Notes: generated by a model from the letters alone, not told the origin. 64,000 nt of DNA from Cheiracanthium punctorium (GCA_038373885.1 JAWZYV010016579.1:310001-374000), one strand, 5' to 3'; counted from the first letter of the stretch, positions 1-12,572 are shown. Translations and numbers: made by a program.

Positions 1-1734
1 TGTAGAGATCTAAACAGTGTAAAACCTGTCTCATATGGAAATATTTCTGTCTCTTGAGAATTCTTGGTCCATTCACTTATGGTGCATCAATTGAATGTTT
101 TCTATAATGGAAAAACTTTTTGGTACTTCGCGATTTCGTTTGAGATATCCATTTATATATGGAGACACTGAAACGCCTAAGTCCATTTTTCTAGGGATAG
201 AAAACTTCAAAAGTTTTACTATGCACTCTTGCAATCGACTGACCAATGAGAGTTATGGAAACACTTAGAAAAATAAGACAATATTTTGATAAATGTTAAC
301 AAAATTTATTATTCGAATTTGTGTTTAAAAGTTTGTCCTAAATGTTTTATAAGCCATTGCATTTTACAGCCTCTAGGATATAGAACACTATTTTACATTA
401 ATCCGAATATAGAACGCATAAAGAAACATTTTGCATCTGTGCGAAGATATTAGAAAATTTAGAACGTTTCTTCATACTGACAGAATATATTGTAAATGAA
501 AAATGCTGACAGATTTAAATTACTTTAATAACTAATCCAATCTAAAAATGTGATGAAGTTCTTGAATTGGATGATTTTTGAATAGAATTTTAGAACAGTT
601 TTTCTTGAAACATTAAAGATATAAAAGTTTTATAAAAGTGTATGAGTTTGGTTGACGGCGATAAACTACTTAAACGGCGAAAACTACTTAAAGATATGTC
701 ACTCTATAAAGCTGTGTTCCTTTATAGCACCTTATTTTCGCTTAGCGTTTCTCACTTTAAATTTGCGGAGCAATACTAGGATAATATTTTGAAAAATATT
801 CAAAAATACATACAAAGATGAATTTCAGGAACAAGAAAATCAGAAAAAGGAAAGAAGTGTGCTATTCGATTGCCACATCCATTTTTACGAAAATCTTGGA
901 AAAAATTTGACACTTCATGTTAGTACCCTTGAGTTCAATCTATTACAATGTCTTAACAGTGGAATATTATATTTTTGAAATAATTTACAAAACATAACTA
1001 AGCTGAATAAGTTAAAGAAAACGTCATTGAAGCTATAATAATATTATTAATAACAATAATAAAAATAATATGATATGGCAGTACATAATACCAATAAGTA
1101 CCTTTCATTTCAGTGCTATTTTTTTTAAATTTCCTTGTTAGGTAACAAAATCTGTCATGTAAAGATGCAGGCGGTTTAAATCTTACCTCATCAGGGTAGC
1201 AGCTGTGACTATTGCAATTACGCTTATTCCACTTCTTGAACCACAACGAAACTGTTGCACGAAGGTATTGAGACAGTAATCAACGACAGCACCTACACAA
1301 AGGACATTTTTTTTTCTTTTAAGAAAAGCCCTTTGGAATACTGAACCAGGAAGGAAGGCCAAAACTACAGCCTAAAGTAACAATCAGCAGCTTCGGGTAG
1401 ATCCTGGTAGCAGCTTGCCAACGCTCGCTACGGAAGTGCCAAAATAACCAGCTTCCTCAGCCATATGGCAAGAATGGCATCGTCGAGGTCTCCAAAGCCA
1501 TCAATAAAAGTGGTTTACTAGGTGTTACCTTCGGCGGGGCGACAACACAGAAATGGAAAACCTATCATTTATGACCATAAAGCTCGCCAGATTGCCCGCT
1601 GTCTAATGAGTTTATTGACTGGGAGAGTCTTGGGGCCCGGCCAAGGGGGGATGATCTGCACCACGCCCTTATAGCGCCCTTCAGGAATTCACAACATGAA
1701 TCAAAGAGATTTAAAAGTCGAGTAGTATACTTAA
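1..1734. other. AT-rich non-coding DNA, no gene seen
   Basis: No recognisable coding region. Stop codons are dense in all frames up to about 1180. Between about 1360 and 1700 the base composition is more balanced, but I see no protein similarity, terminal repeats or tRNA-like boxes there. A minus-strand open stretch near 1187-1285 ends at a good-looking splice donor (GAG|GTAAGA) but encodes nothing I recognise. Confidence 0.5.
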
Positions 1735-2045
1735 TTAATTTATCTTTCTACGGTTGCGAGATCGGAATAACTTCGAAACCCGATGAAAGTGAAAACGGAC
1801 GAAGGATAAATGGGTGATGGATGCAGACCTCCGGGGCACTCTGCTGTCAATTGGAAAATTAGTGACACCTGCCAATAGATATGAATCCGCGGTTCATTTG
1901 CGGGACGGTATTGATTTAAATGGACACAGCTGAATTAATGTGCCCGAAAGAATGGCCGAAAGATGTATTACCCTTATTGGCGGACTTTAATTGGCAATAA
2001 CTTTCTATTTGATTTAGAGTTGGGGGATTTAATTATCGAAGATCT
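1735..2045. promoter_or_regulatory. candidate conserved regulatory island (weak)
   Basis: A GC-balanced island in AT-rich surroundings, with no open frame and no repeat structure. It carries homeodomain- and TALE-like words such as CTGTCAATTGG, AAATTAGTGACACCTG and TTAATTGGCAATAA, and two TTTAAT-type cores. Such clusters are typical of developmental enhancers, but motif words of this length occur by chance. The call is inference only and needs cross-species conservation. Confidence 0.2.
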
Positions 2046-2237
2046 CAAAATGAGCGCAGCACCTTGTACTTAGTAACAGATGCCTGACATTCAAACTGGA
2101 AAGTAATTATGTTGGGGAAAAGATGCAGATGAAATAAATAAAAAGAGAACAAGTTTGAGAAAGACAACCTATTTGACGCTAAAAGTACATGTACACTTAA
2201 AAAATGGTAATATTTAAATGGGGGTTTATTTTAAGTT

Positions 2238-2240
<3 letters not shown>

Positions 2241-2281
<41 letters not shown>
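2241..2281. repeat. (CA)n microsatellite
   Basis: About 20 uninterrupted CA dinucleotides followed by AAACC. Confidence 0.97.
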
Positions 2282-2283
<2 letters not shown>

Positions 2284-5200
2284 CCTTGTAAGTACTCCGA
2301 AAAATACTTCAAAAAGTCTTTATACTCCCTATTATTTCAAAGTTGGATTTGAAATAGCTCTAAAAAATTAAAAAGTACACGACTTACTAACAATAATGTC
2401 AGAAAGTGACAAATCGTTTATAAATATAATTAGTTCATTAGATATTACATTTACGTAATACTGTGCACTTAATTTTTCATAAATAATACATTATTTATTA
2501 CATTATAATAATTGTACATTTAATCTATTAATTTAATTATGTTAAAATACATTCATTTTATAATATGCTCGTAACTTTATCCGTTTTTAATTACAATACT
2601 TTATTAGTTATTCCTCTATCACACTTTAATTAAAGTAGTTATCCTTCATAAAATCACTTACAGCACTAATTCGAAAAAAAAAAAAAAAAACTAAATTGTT
2701 TTCATTTTGTAAAAAATAAGTAAAAAGTTTTACATTTTAATACATTCTTTGTATCAGCCAGTTCAAGCAGATATTTAAAAAAAAAAGAAGATAATAACAA
2801 TAATGATAAAGCGAATCCTTATTTTTAAGGTTCAAGACAATATTTAAAAAAAGAAAAACACTATGTTGTGTACTTTTAATTCAGTTTCATGCTACAAATA
2901 CTAAAGCAAGGAAGCACGCCCTCTTTCTATTACAGCTTATAATAACATGCTTAATTTCATTAAAAAAGGAGAGAGAAAAGAGAAAATCAATTTACTACTC
3001 TAGCAGAGTCTAAGACCTTGCGAAGTTCATTAAAAAAAAGCACCTAAATTTTTGCATTAAAAAAAATAAATAAATAAAATTGAGGTCACTATATAAGGGG
3101 ATGGCGCGTGAATACCTCCTTTGTTTGTAACCTAAAAACTTGGCGACGAAACTATTCCATTATAAACAACAAAGCGTGCTGAAAATAACACTTCCAGCAC
3201 CAAAAATTTTCGCGCAGAAAAATCGGTGAGTAATTGCGTACGTCGCTTTCATAATCATTACAAACACGATATATTAAAAAAAAAAGAAGAGTAAAAGAAG
3301 AGGCCGACAAAAAGAAGCCGATTATGGGGCTTCCGGCATACCTGTCGCGATGCTGTACAATGCATGTGGTATTTGATGACTCTACTTTTTCATTAAGGAG
3401 CTTTTCTTTTGTGTATCACTTTCTTTGTGGTACCTCCACACTTTGAAGGTGGGTTTTTTTCTCCAAGTCTCCGAGAGTAATTAGAAGGAAGAGACTTTTT
3501 GCTCTGAAATTGAGGGAATACTTCATTTTTATGAGTTTCGCCGTTATGACTTTTTCTTTCAGCGTAAATTTTGCAACCCCCTCCGTTCCCCTTGCGTAAT
3601 GAAACGGTACCTCGAAATAAATGAACGTCGGTCGTTTCCAAGAGGCTTTTTCCCCTTCCCTTCTTTTAAAACTTTGTTCTTGTCCGGACGTTGAAGCGAG
3701 ACAAGGCGGGGAAATTTTAACTTCTTCTCTATTATATGAAGCATGCTCCCCCCCCTTTTTTTTAAGAATTATTGAAGCGTATTTTTTTTTTTTTTTCGCT
3801 AGGGAAGATTTAAAGAGGATCAAACTAAAGACTAGAATATCTACTCATACGGAAACTTTCGAGGGATATAGATATAGATGTAACACAAACTAGAAGCGTA
3901 CACAAAATTTTTCTCAGGAAAGAGAACGGGAATAGATCATTTTTCTTCTTCTTCTTTTTAATGTCCTATTCATAAGCGTAACTTATTAACGGCATAAGGC
4001 GGCGATTGCGTCCCCCTGAAATTCAAGAAAATTCAGATATCACCAATTTGAAAATAGTATTTTCTTCAATAGGAAACATTTTGCCCCCCTCCTCCCCCCA
4101 AGTGTTACATGTCAATTTACGCCACTGCTTCTATTGGTCGCATTTATTTAATCTGTACCCAAAATATTCGAACTCCATCCAGTCAGCGATTGGCTAAGAT
4201 ATCTTCTTCCACGCTGGCGCATATGTTGCAAACTATATTAATGTGCTTCAAAATTCCATAAAAATGCTCAATATTTACAATGACCATTATATATTTATTT
4301 AATAGGAGAAATACATACGTACACTACGACATTTTTCAGGATATTTAAGTATTAATAATTAACAAAGATTTTGTAGAGCGGATTTTAAACACTATATTCT
4401 ATTGGTTTCAATTAAAATTGTAGAAGAAAAATAAATGACAAGCATCGTAACTGACACAGGTGTTAAAATTAAATCCACAGTGTTACGAACGCCGCTTACA
4501 TGAGTGCAAAGAAACATAGAGTGCGAACTCTATGCAAACCATTCAGGCCTGAAAGAATTCTTCACTTTAAAACTGTTGGTTATTTAAATGCTCAGAATGC
4601 CGAACAATCGCTCCCTTATTTAATTACCCCCGAAGCCCATACAATCACATGTATGTCTGACAAGTCGAAATCAATGGAGATCGTTAAAATCAGGTAGGCT
4701 CATACATAAGGACGTGGGCCCACAGGAAACTGTCTTGACGGGGGCCCCCGTATAACGAGAGGCGTCCCTTTTGAAGTCGGGGACCCCTTGTGGGACCCAG
4801 TTAATGAAGTAGCGGCCAATGTCGACGCATTTCCATAGTAACGAGAAATGTTGGGAGGTGACTCGATAAAAATTGAGAGTGCCGAATGAGATGCACCTGT
4901 GAGAAAAAGAAAATTACATAAACGTTCGAAGACAATGCTTTGTTGGGTTTCTTCTCTGAAGTAACATAAAGTTAGTGTGGATAAAAGTGCAAAAGAAGGG
5001 AACACAGAAAATTAGCTTCAACCAGTAGAAATGCTGAGTTACCAGAAGAGCAAGTCTTAATTAAAAAATCACATTGAATTTTAATTGATGCTCCACTCAC
5101 CTTCAGATATGACCATTTACATAATTTTTACTCAAAGTATATAGGTGCTGTATTTTGTCAAAGCAAACGTGACAGGCAGAAACCTACAGCTTGCTTTAAT

Positions 5201-5752
5201 CAGTAATGAAGATAATTGTTAGCTAAGTGAAAAAAATAAAAAATAAAAATAAAAATAGAGAATATAAATGTATAAAGGTTTAAACATTCCGTCTCTCAAA
5301 AAGGTTAAAATAAATAAATTAAGACAACGTATTTTTAATTACAGGTATTTTCGATGCATTATACGTATTTCCTTTAACATGAAACTTTCGTTAGAAATTT
5401 CGTAGGAACAAGAGACTTTTAAAGCAATCTCTCTCTCGCTCTAAATAGTTAATTTGAATAATTTTCTCAAACTGAGCAACTTACAGAGTTTTTCCAGGTC
5501 ATATAAAAAACACGGCATGCGTTAAAAAATGTTTAAACACATACAGAAACTAAACTTTTACATGTTCATAATTTTCTTAGTTTATCATTTTTCTCGACGT
5601 ATAATGTGTGCATAAGTAAATTTCCATAAGTTTTATTAATCAAAAACTCGCATTGCACGCTGGGATTACGTTATGCCTGAAGTTAAACTATTGAGATAAA
5701 GAAACACCAAAGAAATCATTGAAATTATTTTGCATAGTGAAGATTACAATAG
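2282..5752. other. AT-rich non-coding DNA with homopolymer runs
   Basis: No gene can be supported. The stretch holds A runs near 2675 and T/C runs near 3755-3796. Overlapping open frames on both strands at 3393-3893 are low-complexity (Lys/Phe-rich) and lie over homopolymers, so they are chance. A GC-rich patch at about 4720-4830, with a short GGGGGCCCCC palindrome, may be an old repeat but shows no ends. Confidence 0.5.
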
Positions 5753-5848
5753 ACGCCCATTGGGTGCTCCCATAATAAAATGGCCAGTAATTTCGGGTCT
5801 TAGTAGTGGCAAAATACTTGATGAGCAAGTACCCGCCCATTTGGAAAA
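5753..5848 (+). repeat. 5'-truncated SINE tail
   Basis: This segment aligns with the 3' half of the SINE at 12573-12770. Shared words include AATAAAATGG, a CGGG/CTTAGTAGT block, a GATGAGCAAGTA versus GAATGGGCAAATG block, and a closing TTTGG. It ends in a run of 14 A followed by TAG, as expected for a SINE inserted by reverse transcription. The tRNA-like head is missing, so it is a truncated copy. No target duplication was identified. Confidence 0.6.
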
Positions 5849-6012
5849 AAAAAAAAAATAGAAAACATCACACTCACTTTTGCTTATTCAAAATTTAAAG
5901 ATAGTTAACACGAATATTTTGCATTCAGTCGTGTGTTCTACTAATATGACTTAACATATGAAATATTGAATGAATTTTATTGCATTACATGTGGTATTTG
6001 GTCCAACAAATT

Positions 6013-6245
6013 AGTCTAAAAAATAACCGTACAATTAGTGGAAACTTTCCATTAAAATTTACAGAAATTCTCAGTCGATATTTGAATACAGGACGATCTT
6101 CGTATATGAAATGTCAGCGGCTCTCTGGAACCGAATTCCTACTGGAATTTACAGGAATAAAATTTCGGAAATATACGGAAATAGTTCTGACGTCCCATTT
6201 GCCAGTACAATTTCCGTATTTTCACGGAATTCTTTTTTACAGTAT
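6013..6245. mobile_element. probable MITE with CTGTAAAAAA/CCGT ends
   Basis: The two ends are roughly inverted: the left reads AGTCTAAAAAATAACCGT and the reverse complement of the right reads ACTGTAAAAAAGAATTCCGT. The interior repeats ACAGAAATTC, GGAATTTACAGG and CGGAAATATACGG words in both orientations. This pattern of short CGTAAA/TTTACGG blocks is common in small non-autonomous DNA transposons. No target duplication is clear. The overlapping 116-codon open frame encodes nothing recognisable. Confidence 0.35.
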
Positions 6246-9022
6246 ACATTCATCCAGACAGGTCCATTCTTCACGCATTAAAAACAATTTTTGCTTTGAA
6301 TTGAAATCTAAAAGCACAGTTCATATATAATTCCTCTGCAGTCACATGAAACGGCTGGAGAAATAATTCAGATAATAAAGCGTTATGTCAGATTTCGAAC
6401 CACATCAACAAAAATAACAGAAAAAAAGAGAAGTCATGAATTCTTTATAAATACCGGCACTGGAAACTCATTTGTTTTATTGAATTAATCATACATATCC
6501 CAGACATCATTACACATCACACATGCAACTCCACTTCTGTTTTACGAGGACATAAAAAAAGACCGTACAATCGTTATTTGATGAGGCAGTGCACAGGCTA
6601 TTTGAGAAAAAGTGCATAAAATCCTTAAAGCAAATCGATCACATTACAACCCGCCAGATCGCAAGGCATTTTTCCGACATGCGAGAACTTTCATTCAGGT
6701 GTAGCATCTTTAAATGGTTAATGGTGAGAATTTCCACGGTTGGTTGGAAAGAAGACACATACGCGAGGCGTCAAAAAGTGGTGAACGCAAGTTTTTTTCA
6801 TGTAGAAGGTCAGACAAAAGGTATCGAAATAATATGGATAATAATAATAACAGAACAAAATTATAAAAAATAATTAAGTTTCACGAGACGAGAGTTTGAT
6901 GCGTTTATTTTTTTAAATTTTTGATTTGAGATTCTGAGCTGCAATAAAATTTTAATTAATTAATCCAATAAAACTCCAGCATCACAGTATTTAAAGCGAA
7001 ATAAACATCAAATACCTTTGAAATCGAAACAATTTTTTACTTGTTTGCAATCAATATTCTGGTATAAATAGATATACCAATATTGATATTTAAAGCTTTT
7101 CTTTATCCATAATTGTTTATACACGCTTAAATCTATTGATTAAAACTAACACTCCTTTATTGATTAAATTTCTTATCGGCTGATTTAAATCCTTTTACTC
7201 TGAAAATTTCCGAAAAATACTCCTTAAAGACAATAATTTGTAAACTCCTCCATTCGCTTCAATGCTCCCAATTCGCTAGATTCTATTTAACTCAATTTTC
7301 ACTTAAATCTTGTCTATTTGAGAATTCCGTCTCTCCCCCACGAAAAGATGCCTGGTAAGATATCCTATTACTATCACGTGACCAACGCTCTTCAACGGAA
7401 AACGGTACATAGTCACAACGCGGGAATCGTGGCTTGCGGCGGGCATCGAAGAACAAACATGTCGTTATCAAAATATGAATTAAAAGAGTTTCTAAAGAGG
7501 ATACTAGACTTATATGCTAAGTCCTTTTGCTGTGGGTGATTACTTCTCGATGTATTCGCTGGTGATAATTTTATTTTATATCCGAATACCAGATGCATCT
7601 TTTTCATATTCAGAGTTGTGAAATAAATTCAACCTAAATGTGGAGATTATGCTTTCGGTAAAAATTTTGTTTTAATGGACATAGTTTCTTACGATTGGAT
7701 TATAAAAATCTCGTCGCTGTTGTAAAACAAATGAAGTTATGATATCTTTAGTCAAGTGAGTAAGTTAGTGGATCTTATTTGACAAGTACAAGTTTATTAT
7801 TAGTTATGGCGAGCAATATCGTTAGAAATACTGTAATAAAGAAAAACATACATATTTGATGCTAAAAAATTTCTAATACCATTTTTAATTTTTATTTTTT
7901 CAAGAAATTTCTAATTAATTCAATAAAGTTTGAAAGTTAATTACTTTGAAAGTTAATTACTTTGAAAGTTAATTACTACGGTAAAATAATTTTTTAAATA
8001 AAAATATAATATTTAAATGGCAACTGACTATGCAATGATCAACCAACCAATGGGGCATCTCAACTTCAAACCTACGTCAACAATATGCAAGTCAAATAAT
8101 TTCGTACTTCCAGGGATTTATTCTAAAAAATAAAACCTAAACCCTACGATAACCCACGGAACAACTCATTTATTCCCATCTAAAATCAAGACACACTACC
8201 CAATTTAGCGTGGGTGTCTAATTTACTATTCCAACAGAAATAAAACTGTTTTAATAATTCATACCGGAATCGAGACAGTAAGTGAATCAATACAAATGAA
8301 GCTGTAAAAATTATGCTCTCTAAAATCGCGCCCGGAAACAATAACAAAGCGCCGAGCACGCCAAATTTATTGAGAGACAATTACACCAAGACTATAATTT
8401 ATATCTCAAAAGCGAGATCTACAATTTCATTTCATAGGTGTTGTAGTTGGTGTGTGTGTGAATGAGGTAGAGGTAGGGAAGAGAGGGGGACCGCGTTATA
8501 AAATATCACCCAATGAAGGATGATGAATTTGTTGAGCAGTAATCACATCTAATTCAAGAGTGCCCTCGGTGAATTAATGAATAAATACAATAACTGCACT
8601 CTAATATCATCCTTCAAGCTAGTTTGACAAGGCTAGAGATGAGTTAGAGCCTAACATTGGGAAAAAATGATATATTTTGTAAAGACCCGCACTAGTTGCG
8701 TCACCAGTACACTTATTTAATTTTCATTTTATTTATTCAACGAAAAATGTTTATTTGAAGAATAAAAAAGAAGTTACAATTTTGGAAATATGTTTTCATG
8801 AATAGTGCCACAAGACTTTTATATATTTTTAAAAGACTGGGGGAAGTAGCAAAAATTATAGTATTTAGTATAAGATGTAGCAAATATGATATTTGTGTGT
8901 ATAACGAGCTATGAGGATTACAGGACTTTAAGGCTGATATAAAACATAAGGTACTCGGAAAAAGCATATGTTGATGCTTCATGTTTAAATCTTATGTTTT
9001 TGTAACATATGCCTTCAAAGGT
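6246..9022. other. non-coding DNA, no gene seen
   Basis: Open frames are short and unmatched. The only structure is the tandem 16-mer at 7929-7976, plus a GC-balanced patch at about 8430-8650 (GT-rich tract, AATCACATCTAATTC, GAATTAATGAATAAAT) that could be unique regulatory DNA. Confidence 0.5.
7929..7976. repeat. three perfect tandem copies of a 16-mer
   Basis: TTTGAAAGTTAATTAC occurs three times in direct tandem without a mismatch, in AT-rich surroundings. The perfect identity suggests recent slippage or expansion. Confidence 0.95.
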
Positions 9023-9634
9023 TAGGGATGTAACGGATAATGGTTTTGCTGGATACCGGATATTATGGATATCCGATTGGAACATATATTTAGTTATTAA
9101 GTGTGCTTTTTTCAATTTTTATATAATGACATCAGAACAATAAATTGCAAACATGTTTCACACATCATTAAAGTATTTTTTAATAATTGACTTATAATTT
9201 ACAAAAACTAAATCTTTTACATATACCTATATAAAAAGTGTTACTTAAAATGTAAAAAGTTAAAATATTCTTTTTATGTGTGCACTACGGGCAGAAGCAA
9301 ATAAATTTTAAACATGGCACATTTATTAATAATGTATCTATAACTGCAGATTATTTTCACAAAGAAATGCATACTTTTTTAAATTTATTTAAGAACAATA
9401 TAACTATTTTGGTCTATTTTGATAAGATACCTATAATAGATGAATATTAATTTTTTCCAAACATAGGTTTAATGCCTTTTTTCTGTTTTAATAATTTAAT
9501 ATTAATTTACATTAAGTCATTTTGAGTTTTATTTTAAGTTAAATTACTTTCAGAGATTGATAAATAAAAAGTAAATCTTTTAAATATTTATAATGAAATT
9601 ATAATGCTTCCTTTTGTAGCTTTATACGGGTATG

Positions 9635-9756
9635 TAGGGATGGACGCGAGACGAGACAGATATTTACAGCTTTTTTGCGGGACGAGACAGACATTTTTAA
9701 CATTACGATATAGGGATTTTGTGAGACGAGACACAGCTTTTCGGCGTCCATCCCTG
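9635..9756. mobile_element. hAT MITE (TAGGGATGGACG family), nested copy
   Basis: Inverted ends TAGGGATGGACG and CGTCCATCCCTG enclose 122 bp with repeated GACGAGACAG motifs. The flanks are CGGGTATG (9627-9634) and CAGGTATG (9757-9764), an 8-bp target duplication with one mismatch, as in hAT elements. The second copy of the host element has the uninterrupted site (CAGGTATG at about 45353), so the empty site is present in the same window. Confidence 0.92.
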
Positions 9757-10050
9757 CAGGTATGAAACAGAATTTTTCAGGTTATGCATTAAATTTCTTT
9801 AATCAAAAATAATGTTTTTTTTTAATTACAAGTTAAAGAACAAAAATAGATCTGTTATATTTTTTAGCTTCTAAAATATACGAGCATTCTTTCACAGTAT
9901 AAAAATTTATATCGCACCATAAGGGGGAAAAATTGGGGGAGGGTAAATTCATAAAAAAAAAAAAAAAAAATCACTTCAAACATCAGTTTCCAAATTTTAG
10001 GACAATTTCACTTCTTTACTCTTGATTTCGACATTCTGACACACACAGAC

Positions 10051-10071
10051 ATATATATATATATATATATT
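10051..10071. repeat. (AT)n microsatellite
   Basis: About ten AT dinucleotides, preceded by a short CACACACAGACA tract inside the hAT-like element. Confidence 0.95.
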
Positions 10072-10347
10072 AGTCAAAGTACTTCATGTATGGAGTGATA
10101 ATCATCCACAAATATTGTAGTAGTAACTAAAACACCTATTTTAAACTAGTAAAATACCATGATTTTCATTAATAAATATTTCAGAAACACATTTTAAATG
10201 TACACATTTTAAGTAAACTTTAAAAATCAACTGAAACTTGCAGAAAGTCATAAATGAATTTAAATAACTAAATTGAATTAAAAATAATATGTAAAATAAG
10301 GGTTAATTTTTAATCTATTATATATTGGAGATTTCAATAAAGGAATG

Positions 10348-10912
10348 GCGTTACCAGTGGAATAGTGCATTGCACACTGGACTGGAAGACGGAAGGTGCC
10401 TTGTTCGAAACCAGGCCATGCCCGCCGACCTAACCATTTATTTATTTGCCAGGAGAGGACAGCTCGCGTCACTGAATGTGTCGCTTAGAGCTACATATAC
10501 ATCCTTCCCGAAATTTCCCGCCGCAATTTGGAACTTCATCAGAAGATGGGGGACTTCTGAATATTGGCACTCGGAGGGCTCTAATAGTGCCCTCGGAAAC
10601 TGCTAGCGACCGCCGAGAGGACTTTCGAAACCACAGATTTAACGTGCACGTACACCGCATGTACACGGTGGTCTTTAGTGGTACGCCGGTATCGAACCCG
10701 CAACCTTCCGGTTACGAGTCCAACGCCTTAACTACTAGGCTACCACGGCCCCGACCTAACCATTTAGACTTTTCCGTGGTTTTTTTCCGAAACTTAGCGT
10801 ATACGGGTAATAAATACGGGTTAGGGCCCCTTACAAAAACCCCAACGGAGGGCATCCCATCCACAGGCCTAGATCCCTCATGCAAATAATTGGCCTTAAT
10901 TCCACAACAACA
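10348..10912 (+). repeat. tRNA-derived SINE A, interrupted by SINE B
   Basis: The element is bounded by identical 14-bp direct repeats TCAATAAAGGAATG at 10334-10347 and 10913-10926, the mark of LINE-driven insertion. Its first ~77 bp are tRNA-like: an A-box-like AGTGGAATAGTGC and a B-box-like TTGTTCGAAACC are spaced as in tRNA-derived promoters. The sequence stops at 10424 and resumes at 10767, because SINE B sits inside it. The non-tRNA body runs to an AC-rich end (CCACAACAACA). It inserted into the hAT-like element, since copy 2 lacks it. Confidence 0.85.
10441..10750 (-). repeat. tRNA-derived SINE B (310 bp) with 16-bp target duplication
   Basis: On the minus strand it starts GGCCGTGGTAGCCTAGTAG and continues through a clear A box (TAGTAGTTAAGG) and B box (GGGTTCGATACC). 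The cloverleaf-like arrangement has ACTCGTAACC in the anticodon-arm position. It ends in GGCAAATAAA. Perfect 16-bp direct repeats CCGACCTAACCATTTA flank it at 10425-10440 and 10751-10766. Known SINE families have this plan: internal RNA polymerase III promoter, unrelated body, A-rich or simple tail. The 5' tRNA-like part is well preserved, so this is among the youngest insertions in the nest. Open frames here on either strand are shadows. Confidence 0.93.
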
Positions 10913-11989
10913 TCAATAAAGGAATGCTTTGTAAAATATTGTCATTTAGAAAAAGGATGAAGATTGAAAATTTCTCCCTTCCTTCTGTAAATAAATTTTT
11001 AAGACAGAGTAATTGAAGTTTTTGTTAATTATCGGACTTCCGGAGCAAATTAAAAATATCGGAGAAATTCCATGTGGAGAGAAAGTAAAATTACATTATT
11101 TCTGGGACTACCATGAGAGATACCGCATACACATATTTTTCAAATGATACTCTAAACAATGCTTATAATTAAACTTCCCCTACCAACACAAGTCCACAGC
11201 CGAAAAGGATGAGAAGATTACCTCCAAATTTGCACATGGACACTCCATGAGATGTGCTTAAGTTTTTTTTTCTTTTTTTTAAGTTCAGAAAATGTCTGCT
11301 AAGCGGCATTTGCAGCATGAAATCAGCTCTAAATATTAGCCTAACTTGTCATAAATGTGCTCAAAATCTACTGAACAAATGTTGAAATTGTGTGTTTATT
11401 TTAAATGATCCATTTTCAGTGTTAAATTTGCTGTTTTTTCAGTTAAAAAATATCCCTCTGTTTCATGTATCACTTTATCAAGGATGTTCTAATATAATTT
11501 TCCATCCTGTCCCATGTATATTATAGATAGAACTTTAGTAGTATATAGCCGGATATCCGGCATAGAAGTCGGATATCCGGTAGTTATGAATCGGATATCC
11601 GACGGTAGTTAGGATATTGAAAAATCAGCCGGATAGGCTGGATACCGGATAGTTGCCGGATATCTGTTACATCCCCAGTATCTATTTCATGTTTTAAAGG
11701 GGTTGGGGGATGTTTCTTGGCAGCTGTGCTGTTATATTTTGAAAGCTAAATAATTAAACTGAAGAAGGAAAATTATCAAGAAAATGCCGAATTTCCCTCC
11801 TCCTCACACAAAAAAGAATCTTAAAAACAGAAAAAAAAAAATTGAAAATATATTTTTTAATAATTTCCCCTTTCCTAAACAACATGGATTATGCTAGAGC
11901 TTTTAGACCATTCTACAATGATTAATTGTACACATTATACTACAGAGATAATTAAAACCATACTTGTGGTATTTACACATTTACGAAGC

Positions 11990-12150
11990 ATTTCCCCCCC
12001 CCAGTATCCTTGTTATGAGGGGTCGATCCAAGAATTTTTTCCAGGGTCCCATTTCTGTGAAAATTGTTTATTTTTATGAATTTTAATACTTATTTTTGTG
12101 AATTTCAACACTTAATTTTGTGAATTTCTATACCAATTTCTATAAAAGTC
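11990..12150. repeat. fragment of dispersed repeat with TTTTGTGAATTTC tandem words
   Basis: After a GGGTCGATCCAAGAATTTTT segment, three imperfect ~22-27-bp units built on TGAATTTNAACACTTA and TTTTGTG follow in tandem. The sharp change in texture suggests an old repeat fragment. I cannot assign a family or exact ends. Confidence 0.4.
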
Positions 12151-12572
12151 ATTTTTTTTCATTTTTTTGGACAAAAAAAGATTTAGATAAATATAGGGTA
12201 AAACGCCAGTGAAGAGCTTAACTTGCTTTTATTAATTTGCATTTTTATGAAGGGGCCGTTTTAATCGATTATAATCGTCTTGCATCCATTTCTATGTTCC
12301 AATACATAATATTGAAATTAAATTAAAGCTTGATGCTCAATTTTTAATGACACTGATAAAAAATATTACTTAGTTTTACGAACACAAAATTTAATGATGA
12401 TACACTAAGTGACTAATGAATACTTATTCTTTTTAGCATGGATATCAGTTGAAAATTTATCAAATATTTAACCATCAATATAAAATATATACAATATAAA
12501 CGAATAACAGGACAGCGTTCTTATAACTTTCTTTTACATAGTAAGTCGAATGTGTTAACCATGATTCTCGAT

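Larger units (their letters stand above)
9023..11677 (+). mobile_element. non-autonomous hAT-like element, copy 1 (with nested insertions)
   Basis: The left end reads TAGGGATGTAACGGATAAT and the right end ...GATATCTGTTACATCCCCA, giving inverted termini of the form TAGGGATGTAACGGATA. The last ~130 bp (11549-11677) and first ~60 bp are packed with CCGGATATCCGG-type words, which are subterminal repeats likely to have bound transposase. The interior aligns along its length with 44756-46566, so both copies belong to one family. Copy 2 has an 8-bp target duplication, which points to hAT. No transposase reading frame is visible. Copy 1 is longer because it contains a hAT MITE (9635-9756) and nested SINEs (10348-10912). 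No clear target duplication flanks copy 1. Confidence 0.85.

Noticed and set aside
1187..1285. Minus-strand exon ending at GAG|GTAAGA
   Set aside because: A plausible donor and a TTTGTGTAG acceptor flank one open frame, but the ~35 residues match nothing and splice-like words of this quality occur by chance.
3393..3893. Four overlapping frames of 61-135 codons on both strands
   Set aside because: Low-complexity products of A/T and C runs, with no conserved motif.
4500..4697. 65-codon plus-strand frame ending near CAGGTAGG
   Set aside because: It begins with ATG and ends near a donor-like word, but no family match and no partner exon.
10669..10750. Functional tRNA gene
   Set aside because: The boxes are good but the sequence continues into a SINE body with target duplications, so it is a tRNA-derived head rather than a tRNA gene.
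10325..10889. Overlapping frames of 64-137 codons
   Set aside because: They lie entirely over the two nested SINEs, which explain the sequence.
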